From Deltaproteobacteria bacterium (GTDB lineage Bacteria; Myxococcota_A; Polyangia; JAAYKL01), in the NCBI GenBank assembly GCA_016937015.1, contig JAFGWT010000492.1:1-41253 (forward strand): a DNA stretch of 41,253 bases, in the 5' to 3' direction. How positions within the stretch are numbered: the stretch's first letter is position 1; every line of letters begins with the position of its first letter. The notes beneath the pieces are model-generated. The model searched no databases. It was not told where the DNA came from and was given only the letters and a program-made list of their open reading frames with translations. Position numbers and translations under genes: made by a program. Positions 34,588 to 41,253 of the stretch are shown piece by piece.

Positions 34588-35628
34588 TTACTCCGACCCG
34601 CTGACACGCTCATATGCCCGTTTGGGGATTTGTGATTTCCTGTTCTTCGCGGTCATCATTTCAATATATTTAAGGTAGCGCTCCCTGGCGCTTGCCATGT
34701 GCAGGTGCCACTCCGTATCGGCCAGATTGAGCCAGGCAACAGTGCGTTCCGGCGCGTGATGCACCACCTGGGTCAGCAAATCCAACGCAAACAAATCGAG
34801 TGCCGCCTGCGCCATAATAAATGCACAGTCATTTATCATCTGAATATTTTGTGGCGACGCAGCGATGTGAAAAAAGCACCGATTTTCTCCCCACCTGCTG
34901 AATCGCGACGCATCCAGATAAAACTGCGAATCCAGGTGTTCACGCTGCCCGTCGCATACTGGAGGCTGCGCAAAAAGAGTATGTACAAGGGCGGCGGCCG
35001 CCGCTTTGTTTTCGCTTCTGTAAAGCTGCATGGCTTTTCTGTGCATTGCCTTTAAAAACAACATAAACAGCCGCTCGGTCTGAAATGTATGTCCGCCATT
35101 GGGCGATACCCCTATCCGCGCGGCAAGTGACCGCGCCTCAACAAACCGGTGAGCAGTCAGAAGCTTTTCAAGCTGCAGCACCATTTCTTCATTGGGGTCA
35201 TATTCCGTTGCGGGCTGCTCAACAAACGCATTCGTTCTCCCGTTCCAGACAAATGGAATCCGCATTTGCAAGCCCTCAGACTGGTATCGGTTTCCCGCCA
35301 TATGGAGGGTTATTCGCCGACCATTTCGCGATACTGCAATATCACCCACAGAAATACCCTTATACAGCGCCTGCGCCCCTTCTCTGCCTGTATCCGTGCG
35401 CCAGTGTGCAGTCACCCTGGTGTGAGAATAATCGCCACTTTCCCATTCCCGCAAATGTTCAATCCAGACAGTCAATCCGTCTTCGGTCCCAAGGTTGATG
35501 TCGGTTTTCACTGCTGCATCACCAAACTCGATTTCGTCTGCATGCACCGCTGCCACGATGCAGGGAAGCTGTACCGCCCCCATCAGGAAACAGAACAGCC
35601 ATCTGATGCCCCTGTTCAAATTGTACAC
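34588..35628 (-). CDS. Periplasmic protein with TPR-like helices, unknown function
   Basis: A 346-residue exported protein. The frame is open to 35649, but AGGAGG lies six bases before the GTG at 35628, which directly opens a signal peptide ending near VHADE, so GTG is chosen. The N-terminal half (about 30-150) is beta-rich with Trp/Arg residues. The C-terminal half is helical and TPR-like (LHMASARERYLKYIEMM; QLEKLLTAHRFVEARSLAARIG). No enzyme motif or family is recognised. It is upstream of the restriction-modification operon on the same strand, separated by 143 bases. Confidence 0.7.
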   Translation of the reverse strand: MYNLNRGIRWLFCFLMGAVQLPCIVAAVHADEIEFGDAAVKTDINLGTEDGLTVWIEHLREWESGDYSHTRVTAHWRTDTGREGAQALYKGISVGDIAVSRNGRRITLHMAGNRYQSEGLQMRIPFVWNGRTNAFVEQPATEYDPNEEMVLQLEKLLTAHRFVEARSLAARIGVSPNGGHTFQTERLFMLFLKAMHRKAMQLYRSENKAAAAALVHTLFAQPPVCDGQREHLDSQFYLDASRFSRWGENRCFFHIAASPQNIQMINDCAFIMAQAALDLFALDLLTQVVHHAPERTVAWLNLADTEWHLHMASARERYLKYIEMMTAKNRKSQIPKRAYERVSGSE

Positions 35629-35805
35629 ACTGCACCTCCTGGTTTCCAAACGAACGCACTGGCAATTTCATTTCAATCCAGCGGCCTGAATCCATTCATT
35701 AAGCAATAGCCAATACAATCATCTCCCGCTATATTCACCTGTCTTTTCAACAAATTTTTAACAGACGCAGTCGATTGTCGACAATGCTGACCATTGGGGG
35801 TCCAA

Positions 35806-37182
35806 ATGAAAATACTCATTTTAAACGGTTCACCTAAAAAGAAACTGGCTCATTCGTTTTCGCAGGTGTACATCGACCACATCATCTCACTTTATCCGCA
35901 ACACACATTCGAAACGGTATTTGTGGCGCGAGACATCGATGACCTGGCGCAAAAAGCATCCGCCTATGACGAATTCAAAGCCCAGCTAACACAATGCGAT
36001 GGCGTACTCTGGCAAATGCCAGTGTATTCCGCTCAGATACCGGGTCAGGTGAAACAGTTCATTGAGATTATTTTTAACGACAACGAAGTCCGTGAACGGT
36101 TTGCACATAAATACTGCACCATCATTACCACATCGGTCCTCATTTACGACAATCTGGCTGAACACTATCTGCGATCTGTTTGTGAACAGATGGGCGCCCG
36201 CTGCACCGAGGCATTTCCAGGAGTCATTCAACCCCCCATTAACGATGCATATCGCGCCGCACTCAAAGGACACATGGATCGTTTCTTTGATACAGTTGAA
36301 AAAAAAGCGTTACCCCCGCTTCGATTCACAGCAAATTGCGACTTCACTGCCCAGCCACTCGCACTGCCGTCCGTGCCTGTAAAAAAAACAAATTCCCCAA
36401 AACGCATTGGCCTCATCACTGATTTCTCCGGCGATAATGAAAATCTGCGTCAGATGGTTAATTATTTCGCCGCCGTTAGCGATGCAAAGGTGGATGTGCT
36501 GGATTTGTCACAAACCAATATCAAAGGATGTGGTGGTTGTCTGCACTGCGGGGAATCATTCAAGTGCGCTGTAAATGACAACTTCCGCGAACATCACGAC
36601 CGGTATGTGCTGTCAGCCGATGCCGTCGTATACGCCTGCGTCATCCGCGACGACTATATCTCATACCGGATTAAGAATTTCATCGACAGAGAGTTCTATC
36701 AGAATCATATGCCATTTTATCAGGCGAAACCGCTGGGACTGATACTGAGTGGCCCATCCCAAAGGGTGCCGTTTTTACAGGAATCCCTTGATGCCATATG
36801 GTCCCTCCGCGGCGCAAAACTAAACGCGCCGGTTTACGATGACAGTCGGACCGGTATTGAGGTGGCGCACAACCTCCAGTGGCTGGCTTCCACTCTCGAA
36901 CAGAAAATGATGGTCGCACAACCTGAACCGTTGGGATTCTACGGCGCCGCCGCATTGCGACTCTTCAGGGATTTTTCCTGGCTGGTCCGATTTCCATTTG
37001 TTGCAGAGTACAAACACATGAAGGCCGCTGGTCGCTATGGCAGCTTCCCTCACAAGCTGCACAGCACCCGGTATCGAATATTCAAACTCAAACTGCTGAT
37101 GACACTGAAGGGCTTTTCGAAGGCTCTGCAGAAGTACAACGATTCGAGAATGAAAGGGATGCGAAAGCTGCTGCCATCCTGA
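35806..37182 (+). CDS. Tandem flavodoxin-fold NAD(P)H/FMN oxidoreductase-like protein
   Basis: A 458-residue cytoplasmic protein from the ATG at 35806 (GGGGG five bases upstream). Domain 1 (about 1-170) is an NADPH-dependent FMN reductase fold with ILILNGSPKKK and WQMPVYSAQIPGQVKQFIE. Domain 2 (about 200-370) repeats the fold (IGLITDFSGDNENLRQM) with the Cys-rich loop GCGGCLHCGESFKC seen in iron-sulfur flavoproteins, and YACVIRDDYISYRIKNFIDR. The C-terminal ~80 residues are basic. Two such domains in one chain is unusual; the first lacks the Cys loop, so electron transfer between two FMN sites or one degenerate site are both possible. Confidence 0.8.
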   Translation: MKILILNGSPKKKLAHSFSQVYIDHIISLYPQHTFETVFVARDIDDLAQKASAYDEFKAQLTQCDGVLWQMPVYSAQIPGQVKQFIEIIFNDNEVRERFAHKYCTIITTSVLIYDNLAEHYLRSVCEQMGARCTEAFPGVIQPPINDAYRAALKGHMDRFFDTVEKKALPPLRFTANCDFTAQPLALPSVPVKKTNSPKRIGLITDFSGDNENLRQMVNYFAAVSDAKVDVLDLSQTNIKGCGGCLHCGESFKCAVNDNFREHHDRYVLSADAVVYACVIRDDYISYRIKNFIDREFYQNHMPFYQAKPLGLILSGPSQRVPFLQESLDAIWSLRGAKLNAPVYDDSRTGIEVAHNLQWLASTLEQKMMVAQPEPLGFYGAAALRLFRDFSWLVRFPFVAEYKHMKAAGRYGSFPHKLHSTRYRIFKLKLLMTLKGFSKALQKYNDSRMKGMRKLLPS

Positions 37183-37199
37183 TGATGGTGCGCCCCGGT

Positions 37200-38384
37200 T
37201 TATTTCGCTGCCATGGCGCAACGAACGGTGGATGAATCCACGCCGGTTTTTCGTTTGCGTGTCGTCTCCGCCAGTGCTTTTCCCTGCAGCCGGACCTGTG
37301 CAATTTTATCGTTCGGTTCACCGCCCCCATCGTTCACCCATTCACCGGGAATCACGCCACGGGCACAGCAACCGAGCCATTTAATGTCCGCAAATGCGGC
37401 ATCGTATTCCGCCCGGGTTGGCAGTCGTTTGCCTTTCCATTTACAAAACGCGTCCGCTCCCGCATAGTTCACTGACATGGCGGGTTCTCTGGCGTACTCA
37501 GGCAGCCGGTTGTACTGATCGTATGGCGGTCGCCTGCAAACGCCCGCGTCCACGCACTTTGAATACGCAAGACCGGTGGCAGGCCGTTCATCCATGTAAA
37601 ACGACTTTCCATCCACAGTGGTGAAGAGTTTCATTCCTTCAATGGCCGCTACAGAAACGTCAACACCAGCCGACGCAATTTTCATGTGGGAATCCGCCTG
37701 CTGAACGGGTTCGACTTTGCTGATGGCACAATGAATTGACTGGGTCGAGCGCAAAGATTCAACATTCACCCCCAGCGCCGTCGCCTCCCGAAGGACGACC
37801 TCACTTTCATCACACCGTTTCAGAGTCATCAATGCAATCGCCAGATTATTCAATATGGACGTATTGGATGAATCCATTTTTCGCGCTTTGCTGAGCACCT
37901 TTACCGCTGGTTCAAAATTGCCCATCTGAACATGCGCCGCCCCCAGTGCCGCCAGTGCCGCACCGTACTCGGGATTCAGTTTCAACGCCGCTTCAAATTT
38001 CGTCTGTGCCTTCGGCGCCTGGTTTTGGATCAGATCAATACTTCCAAGAAGATAAAACAGCTGCGGGTCTTTTTTATCCTTGACCAGTGCCTGTTCACAC
38101 GCGGTTCGCGCAGCATCAAGGTCGCCTTTGGCTGAATATGCCTGGCAAAGCGCCAGACGTGGGGCCGATTCATCGGGGGCCAGATATGAGGACACAATAA
38201 ACTTTTGCGCCGCTGCGTCATACTCCTTCGCCCCAAGGTGTCGCAAGCCCTCTTCGTACGCGGTTTTTGCCTCTTTACGCGTATCTCCTAACAGACTGGA
38301 AACGTCACAGGCTGTCAACCCGGCAAGCAACATCAATGCGAGACCGCCATGAACAAACCTGTTGAAACAATATTTTCTCATCAT
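37200..38384 (-). CDS. TPR and FGE-like domain lipoprotein
   Basis: A 394-residue lipoprotein, lipobox LTAC (Cys26). The first two codons are both ATG; the second (38381) has the better distance to GGGGAG. Residues ~35-200 contain TPR repeats (ALGAAHVQMGNFEPAVKVL; LFYLLGSIDLIQNQAPKAQTKFEAALKL). Residues ~235-394 form a shortened FGE-like domain: YSKCVDAGVC, PAMSVNYAGADAFCKWKGKRLPTRAEYDAAF and a C-terminal STVRCAM. It is the third FGE-like lipoprotein in the window and also lacks the FGE Cys pair motif. It converges on the flavodoxin gene across 17 bases and is divergent from the xylanase pair. Confidence 0.8.
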   Translation of the reverse strand: MMRKYCFNRFVHGGLALMLLAGLTACDVSSLLGDTRKEAKTAYEEGLRHLGAKEYDAAAQKFIVSSYLAPDESAPRLALCQAYSAKGDLDAARTACEQALVKDKKDPQLFYLLGSIDLIQNQAPKAQTKFEAALKLNPEYGAALAALGAAHVQMGNFEPAVKVLSKARKMDSSNTSILNNLAIALMTLKRCDESEVVLREATALGVNVESLRSTQSIHCAISKVEPVQQADSHMKIASAGVDVSVAAIEGMKLFTTVDGKSFYMDERPATGLAYSKCVDAGVCRRPPYDQYNRLPEYAREPAMSVNYAGADAFCKWKGKRLPTRAEYDAAFADIKWLGCCARGVIPGEWVNDGGGEPNDKIAQVRLQGKALAETTRKRKTGVDSSTVRCAMAAK

Positions 38385-38829
38385 GAACTCCCCGATGCAA
38401 AATTTTTAACAGCTTATACCTTAGCGGTTTCACGTTTGCCACCGGTTTGTCAGCGACTGGCGTCATGGCGCTGTTCACGGGTGACACCACGCCATTCACC
38501 GAACACATTCGCCATCAATTCGAATCAAGGCTATAGGAAAGACTCGCTGAACAACCCGGATTTATCAGGCAGCATCCACAACATAAAATTAAACAAAAGG
38601 CAGAATTCCCAGCGGTGTAATGCAGTAAATCACCTGCCTTTTCATAACAGTTTTGCGACAGAACTCCAGTAGAACGCCAGTGAGTTTAAGGTCGAATACG
38701 TTAAACGATAAATTAGTCGACGAAGATACATTTAGAATGAGCTAACTTAAAAAGTGAAGGCACTGTGGCTCAGTGGTACTTGACAATCAAAGTGTGCATT
38801 AACTTCCTGACTGGAAAAGGAGCATTTAA
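38385..38829. promoter_or_regulatory. Leader/intergenic region upstream of the xylanase pair
   Basis: 445 bases with no convincing gene. A 9-bp inverted repeat (38595-38642) is listed separately. A TTGACA at 38782-38787 lies close to the start, and AAGGAG precedes the ATG at 38830 by seven bases. A tRNA-like GGCTCAGTGGTA string near 38768 is not a tRNA. Confidence 0.4.
38595..38642 (+). repeat. 9-bp inverted repeat in xylanase leader
   Basis: AAAAGGCAG and CTGCCTTTT are perfect complements separated by 30 bases, in the gap between the TPR-FGE gene and the first xylanase. It could be an mRNA leader structure, an attenuator-like element or an operator. It lacks a further T-run beyond the stem. 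Confidence 0.45.
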
Positions 38830-40293
38830 ATGAGAGGACTTTTACTATTGTTTGCCATGCTATGGTTAACATTGGGGACTATTGGCTGCACAGACGAAAC
38901 AGGTCCAGCCGGTGATGGTTCCGATGCAGATACTGATACTGACTCGGATTCTGACAGTGATTCGGATACAGATTCTGACTCGGATTCAGATTCTGACTCG
39001 GATTCGGATTCAGATTCAGACAGTGATACAGACACCGATTCCGACACGGACACAGACTCGGATACAGACACCGACACCGACTCCGATACAGACAGTGATA
39101 CTGACACCGATACGGACACCGATACGGACACGGACACCGATTCCGACTCAGACTGTCCTGGTCTTTGCGTTGCACAGGGGGAATGCCGAAACCTGAACGG
39201 TACTTATCTGCCGGATTATACCTGTCCTGCAGAGACCCCTATTTGCTGTGATGCCGTCGCCACTACCGATAGCGATACGGACACCGATACCGATACAGAC
39301 ACCGATTCCGATACTGACACCGATACTGACACCGATACGGACACCGATACGGACACCGACACCGATACGGACACCGATTCCGATTCCGATTCCGATGGCG
39401 ACGCACCGCATCCTTTCTTTGTGGGCAATATTACCACTGGCGGCAATGGCGTTGACACCAGCGGGTTGACCTATTCGGACTACTGGGACCAGATCACCCC
39501 TGAAAATGCGGGGAAATGGGGTTCAGTGCAAAGTACAGCCGGCGGAACACGCAACTGGAGCGGTCTGGATAGCATTTATGCGTATACCCAGAGCCACAAT
39601 ATTATGTTCAAACAGCACGTTTTTGTCTGGGGAAGCCAGCAACCCAATAATTCCGGCGCGATTCAGGAAGCGGAAGTCAAATCCTGGATGTCTGAATTCT
39701 GTACGCGTTACCCTGATACAAAAATCATCGATGTGGTGAATGAACCCCCACCACACACCACCCCCGCCTATGCCAATAACATTGGTGGTGGCACCAACGG
39801 CGACTGGGCATGGATCACTAACTCATTTAAGTGGGCGCGAGAAGCATGCCCCAATGCCATTCTGGTCTTCAACGACTACAACACCATCGAATGGACCAAC
39901 GACAACCAGCACTTTATCGACATAACCAAAACAGCCCTGTCCAACGGTGCGCCCATCGACGCCATCGGCTGTCAGGCGCACGATCTCGATCCGGGAATGG
40001 CCAGCACCCAAACCATGAAAACGCTGATTACCAAAATTCACAACGATACCGGGTTGCCCGTGTATATCACCGAGTACGACATCAGCACCTCTGACGATAA
40101 TGCTCAGTTGAATATCTATAAAGATCAGATCCCGTTCTTCATAGAGACACCATGGATTCACGGTCTCACCATCTGGGGCTGGATTTACGGGCAGACATGG
40201 AGTCTCGCTTCTGAGAGCGGTCTGGTCCGCAATGGCAGCTCCAGGCCGGCCATGACATATCTTATGGACCTGCTGGGTCGCCCAGCGCCATAA
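38830..40293 (+). CDS. GH10 endo-1,4-beta-xylanase lipoprotein on acidic stalks
   Basis: A 487-residue lipoprotein, lipobox TIGC (Cys20), with AAGGAG seven bases before the ATG. Layout: lipid anchor, acidic stalk 1 of Asp-Ser/Thr dipeptides (about 32-108), a small Cys domain ([11 protein letters not shown] to PICC), stalk 2 (about 147-189), and the GH10 domain (about 194-487). GH10 landmarks: [13 protein letters not shown], acid/base Glu305 in DVVNEP, nucleophile Glu415 in YITEYD, and [13 protein letters not shown]. It should cleave xylan at the cell surface, held away from the membrane by the stalks. A related, truncated copy follows. Confidence 0.93.
   Translation: MRGLLLLFAMLWLTLGTIGCTDETGPAGDGSDADTDTDSDSDSDSDTDSDSDSDSDSDSDSDSDSDTDTDSDTDTDSDTDTDTDSDTDSDTDTDTDTDTDTDTDSDSDCPGLCVAQGECRNLNGTYLPDYTCPAETPICCDAVATTDSDTDTDTDTDTDSDTDTDTDTDTDTDTDTDTDTDTDSDSDSDGDAPHPFFVGNITTGGNGVDTSGLTYSDYWDQITPENAGKWGSVQSTAGGTRNWSGLDSIYAYTQSHNIMFKQHVFVWGSQQPNNSGAIQEAEVKSWMSEFCTRYPDTKIIDVVNEPPPHTTPAYANNIGGGTNGDWAWITNSFKWAREACPNAILVFNDYNTIEWTNDNQHFIDITKTALSNGAPIDAIGCQAHDLDPGMASTQTMKTLITKIHNDTGLPVYITEYDISTSDDNAQLNIYKDQIPFFIETPWIHGLTIWGWIYGQTWSLASESGLVRNGSSRPAMTYLMDLLGRPAP
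38923..39153 (+). repeat. Asp-Ser/Thr codon repeat, stalk 1 of first xylanase
   Basis: About 77 codons of GAT/GAC alternating with Ser and Thr codons. Codon choice is varied (tcg, tct, tcc, acg, acc, act), so the DNA repeat is imperfect although the protein repeat is almost perfect. Confidence 0.9.
39268..39396 (+). repeat. Asp-Ser/Thr codon repeat, stalk 2 of first xylanase
   Basis: About 43 codons, mostly GAT-ACG-GAC-ACC units. It is more uniform at DNA level than stalk 1, suggesting recent expansion. It links the small Cys domain to the GH10 domain. Confidence 0.9.
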
Positions 40294-40422
40294 TCTGAAT
40301 TTTCCTATCTGCCTTTCCACATTCGTCTTGTTTTCTTCCCTGAACTTCACATTACAATCATAGGCAGGACCAACTCGAGGTTACAGTGTTTTGCCGACAC
40401 CGAGCTATCTCAGGAGAGACTG

Positions 40423-41169
40423 ATGAAACTGGTAATAGAAATATTTGTTGTGACAAGTGCTATATTCCTTATCTTTGCCTGCACCACGTCTCATCCAGGC
40501 GCAACAACTGATTCTGAGGTGGATTCCCTGAGGCGTTCAGACCTGGATAGCCATGCAACCAGCGATAGCGACACTGACTCTGATACTGACGCTGATACTG
40601 ACTACGACACAAATTCGGATGCCGAAATTGACGAAAGCTCTGGCGCTGACTCGGAGTCGGATACAGATGCCGATACTGACTCGGATACCGACTCAGATGC
40701 CGATACCGACACTGATACTGATTCTGATACTGATACTGACTCTGATACTGATACTGACTCTGATACTGACTCTGATACTGACTCTGATACTGACTCTGAC
40801 TCTGATACTGACTCTGACTCTGACTCTGATACTGACTCTGATACTGACTCTGATACTGACTCTGACTCTGACACCCAAACGGAAACCGACAGCGGTGTTG
40901 ACTCGGATTCACACAATACCGAGGATACAGACACGCAAGGGCCAAACGAAAAATTTGTGGGGAACATTACCACCGCCTGGGCAGGAAATCTGGATTTCGA
41001 GGGATTGACTTTCTCAGACTACTGGAATCAGGTCACCCCGGAGAACGCCGGAAAGTGGGCATCGGTGCAATCCACGGCGGGGGGGGCGTACAACTGGAGC
41101 AACCTGGACCAAATATACGCCTACACAGAGGATCACGGCATCATCTTTAAGGAGCATACCTTCATATGA
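40423..41169 (+). CDS. Truncated GH10 xylanase lipoprotein (second copy)
   Basis: 248 codons: signal peptide with lipobox IFAC (Cys20) after AGGAGA, a long acidic stalk (about 47-150), and only the first ~70 residues of a GH10 domain ([30 protein letters not shown]). It aligns with the first copy up to HTFI (HVFV in copy 1) and then stops at TGA; the sequence after this has no GH10 similarity in any frame. The part with both catalytic glutamates is missing, so the product as read cannot be an active xylanase. The sharp break suggests an inserted element or rearrangement. Confidence 0.85.
   Translation: MKLVIEIFVVTSAIFLIFACTTSHPGATTDSEVDSLRRSDLDSHATSDSDTDSDTDADTDYDTNSDAEIDESSGADSESDTDADTDSDTDSDADTDTDTDSDTDTDSDTDTDSDTDSDTDSDTDSDSDTDSDSDSDTDSDTDSDTDSDSDTQTETDSGVDSDSHNTEDTDTQGPNEKFVGNITTAWAGNLDFEGLTFSDYWNQVTPENAGKWASVQSTAGGAYNWSNLDQIYAYTEDHGIIFKEHTFI
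40561..40872 (+). repeat. Asp-Ser/Thr tandem repeat with near-identical 12-mers
   Basis: The stalk of the second xylanase. From about 40708 to the end the DNA is almost pure GATACTGACTCT and GACTCT units, far more homogeneous than in the first xylanase. Such tracts can change length by slippage in steps that keep the frame. Confidence 0.9.
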
Positions 41170-41181
41170 GACTGTCGATAA

Positions 41182-41253
41182 ATGAGCAGTGGCCACCGCC
41201 CTGTGATTGTGCCCAGCGTCATGCCCTCGAAGGAGGGCATCCAGATTGCTCAA
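41182..41253 (+). other. Possible new reading frame after the GH10 break
   Basis: An ATG at 41182 opens a frame that runs off the window edge (24 codons visible, no recognised family). It includes ATGCCCTC-GAAG-GAGGGCAT (41221-41240), a perfect 8-bp hairpin. It may be the left end of an inserted mobile element, but this is not provable from 72 bases. Confidence 0.25.

Noticed and set aside
38764-38830. tRNA-like string GTGGCTCAGTGGTA
   Set aside because: It resembles a tRNA D-arm, but no matching acceptor stem, anticodon arm or GGTTCGA T-loop follows.
38826-39458. Minus-strand frames rich in Ser-Val across the xylanase stalks (also at 40602-40973)
   Set aside because: They are antisense readings of the Asp-Ser/Thr codon repeats, with no ribosome binding site or fold.
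38923-40872. CRISPR-like repeat array
   Set aside because: The repeats are contiguous, in frame and encode Asp-Ser/Thr; there are no unique spacers.
41014-41253. Minus-strand frame reaching the right edge
   Set aside because: It lies antisense to the conserved GH10 segment for about two thirds of its length and shows no family signature.

Overview
The window reads as chromosomal DNA of a Gram-negative bacterium of the former Deltaproteobacteria, most likely the Myxococcota/Bradymonadia side. This is inferred from many lipoproteins with acidic Asp-Ser/Thr stalks, non-catalytic FGE (formylglycine-generating-enzyme-like) domains, a Cys-rich multi-module lipoprotein, a Ser/Thr kinase with a transmembrane segment and PEGA domain, TPR-PEGA proteins and heavy use of cyclic-di-GMP enzymes. 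By eye the GC content is near 50%, lower than in cultured myxobacteria. No rRNA, tRNA or CRISPR array was seen.

Layout. 1-9.9 kb: cyclic-di-GMP proteins (PilZ effector, HD-GYP with a degenerate receiver, GGDEF-EAL hybrid) mixed with FGE-domain lipoproteins, a TPR-PEGA protein and a DUF362 ferredoxin-like protein. One FGE gene is cut by an in-frame TAG from a propeller-like second half. 9.9-14.1 kb (minus strand): compact operon thiL - Ser/Thr kinase - ankyrin lipoprotein - LptE-like lipoprotein. 14.5-20.9 kb (plus strand): housekeeping operon yceD-rpmF-fabH-fabD-acpP-fabF-rpiB-nrdR-ribD, lacking plsX and fabG at their usual places and carrying a strong hairpin just before acpP. 21.1-23.5 kb: unknown lipoprotein plus an MlaC-like periplasmic protein. 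23.7-27.1 kb: complete dTDP-L-rhamnose set rfbB-A-C-D with overlapping genes.

27.2-32 kb: secreted Cys-rich proteins, including an 816-residue lipoprotein with about 112 cysteines and an internal multi-module duplication, divergent from a secreted trypsin-fold protease with a Cys-rich tail. 32-34.4 kb: type II restriction-modification pair resembling EcoRII (cytosine-5 methyltransferase, then PD-(D/E)XK endonuclease, overlapping by ATGA). 34.6-38.4 kb: periplasmic protein, tandem flavodoxin-fold reductase, TPR-FGE lipoprotein. 38.8-41.25 kb: two GH10 xylanase lipoproteins in tandem on long Asp-Ser/Thr stalks. The second loses GH10 homology near 41167, about 85 bases before the window edge.

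Taken together, a conserved lipid/riboflavin core is surrounded by an accessory cell-envelope repertoire: surface-anchored hydrolases and Cys-rich proteins, O-antigen sugar supply and second-messenger signalling. Several start codons were moved downstream of the longest reading frame to fit ribosome binding sites and signal peptides; TTG starts with good Shine-Dalgarno sequences recur.
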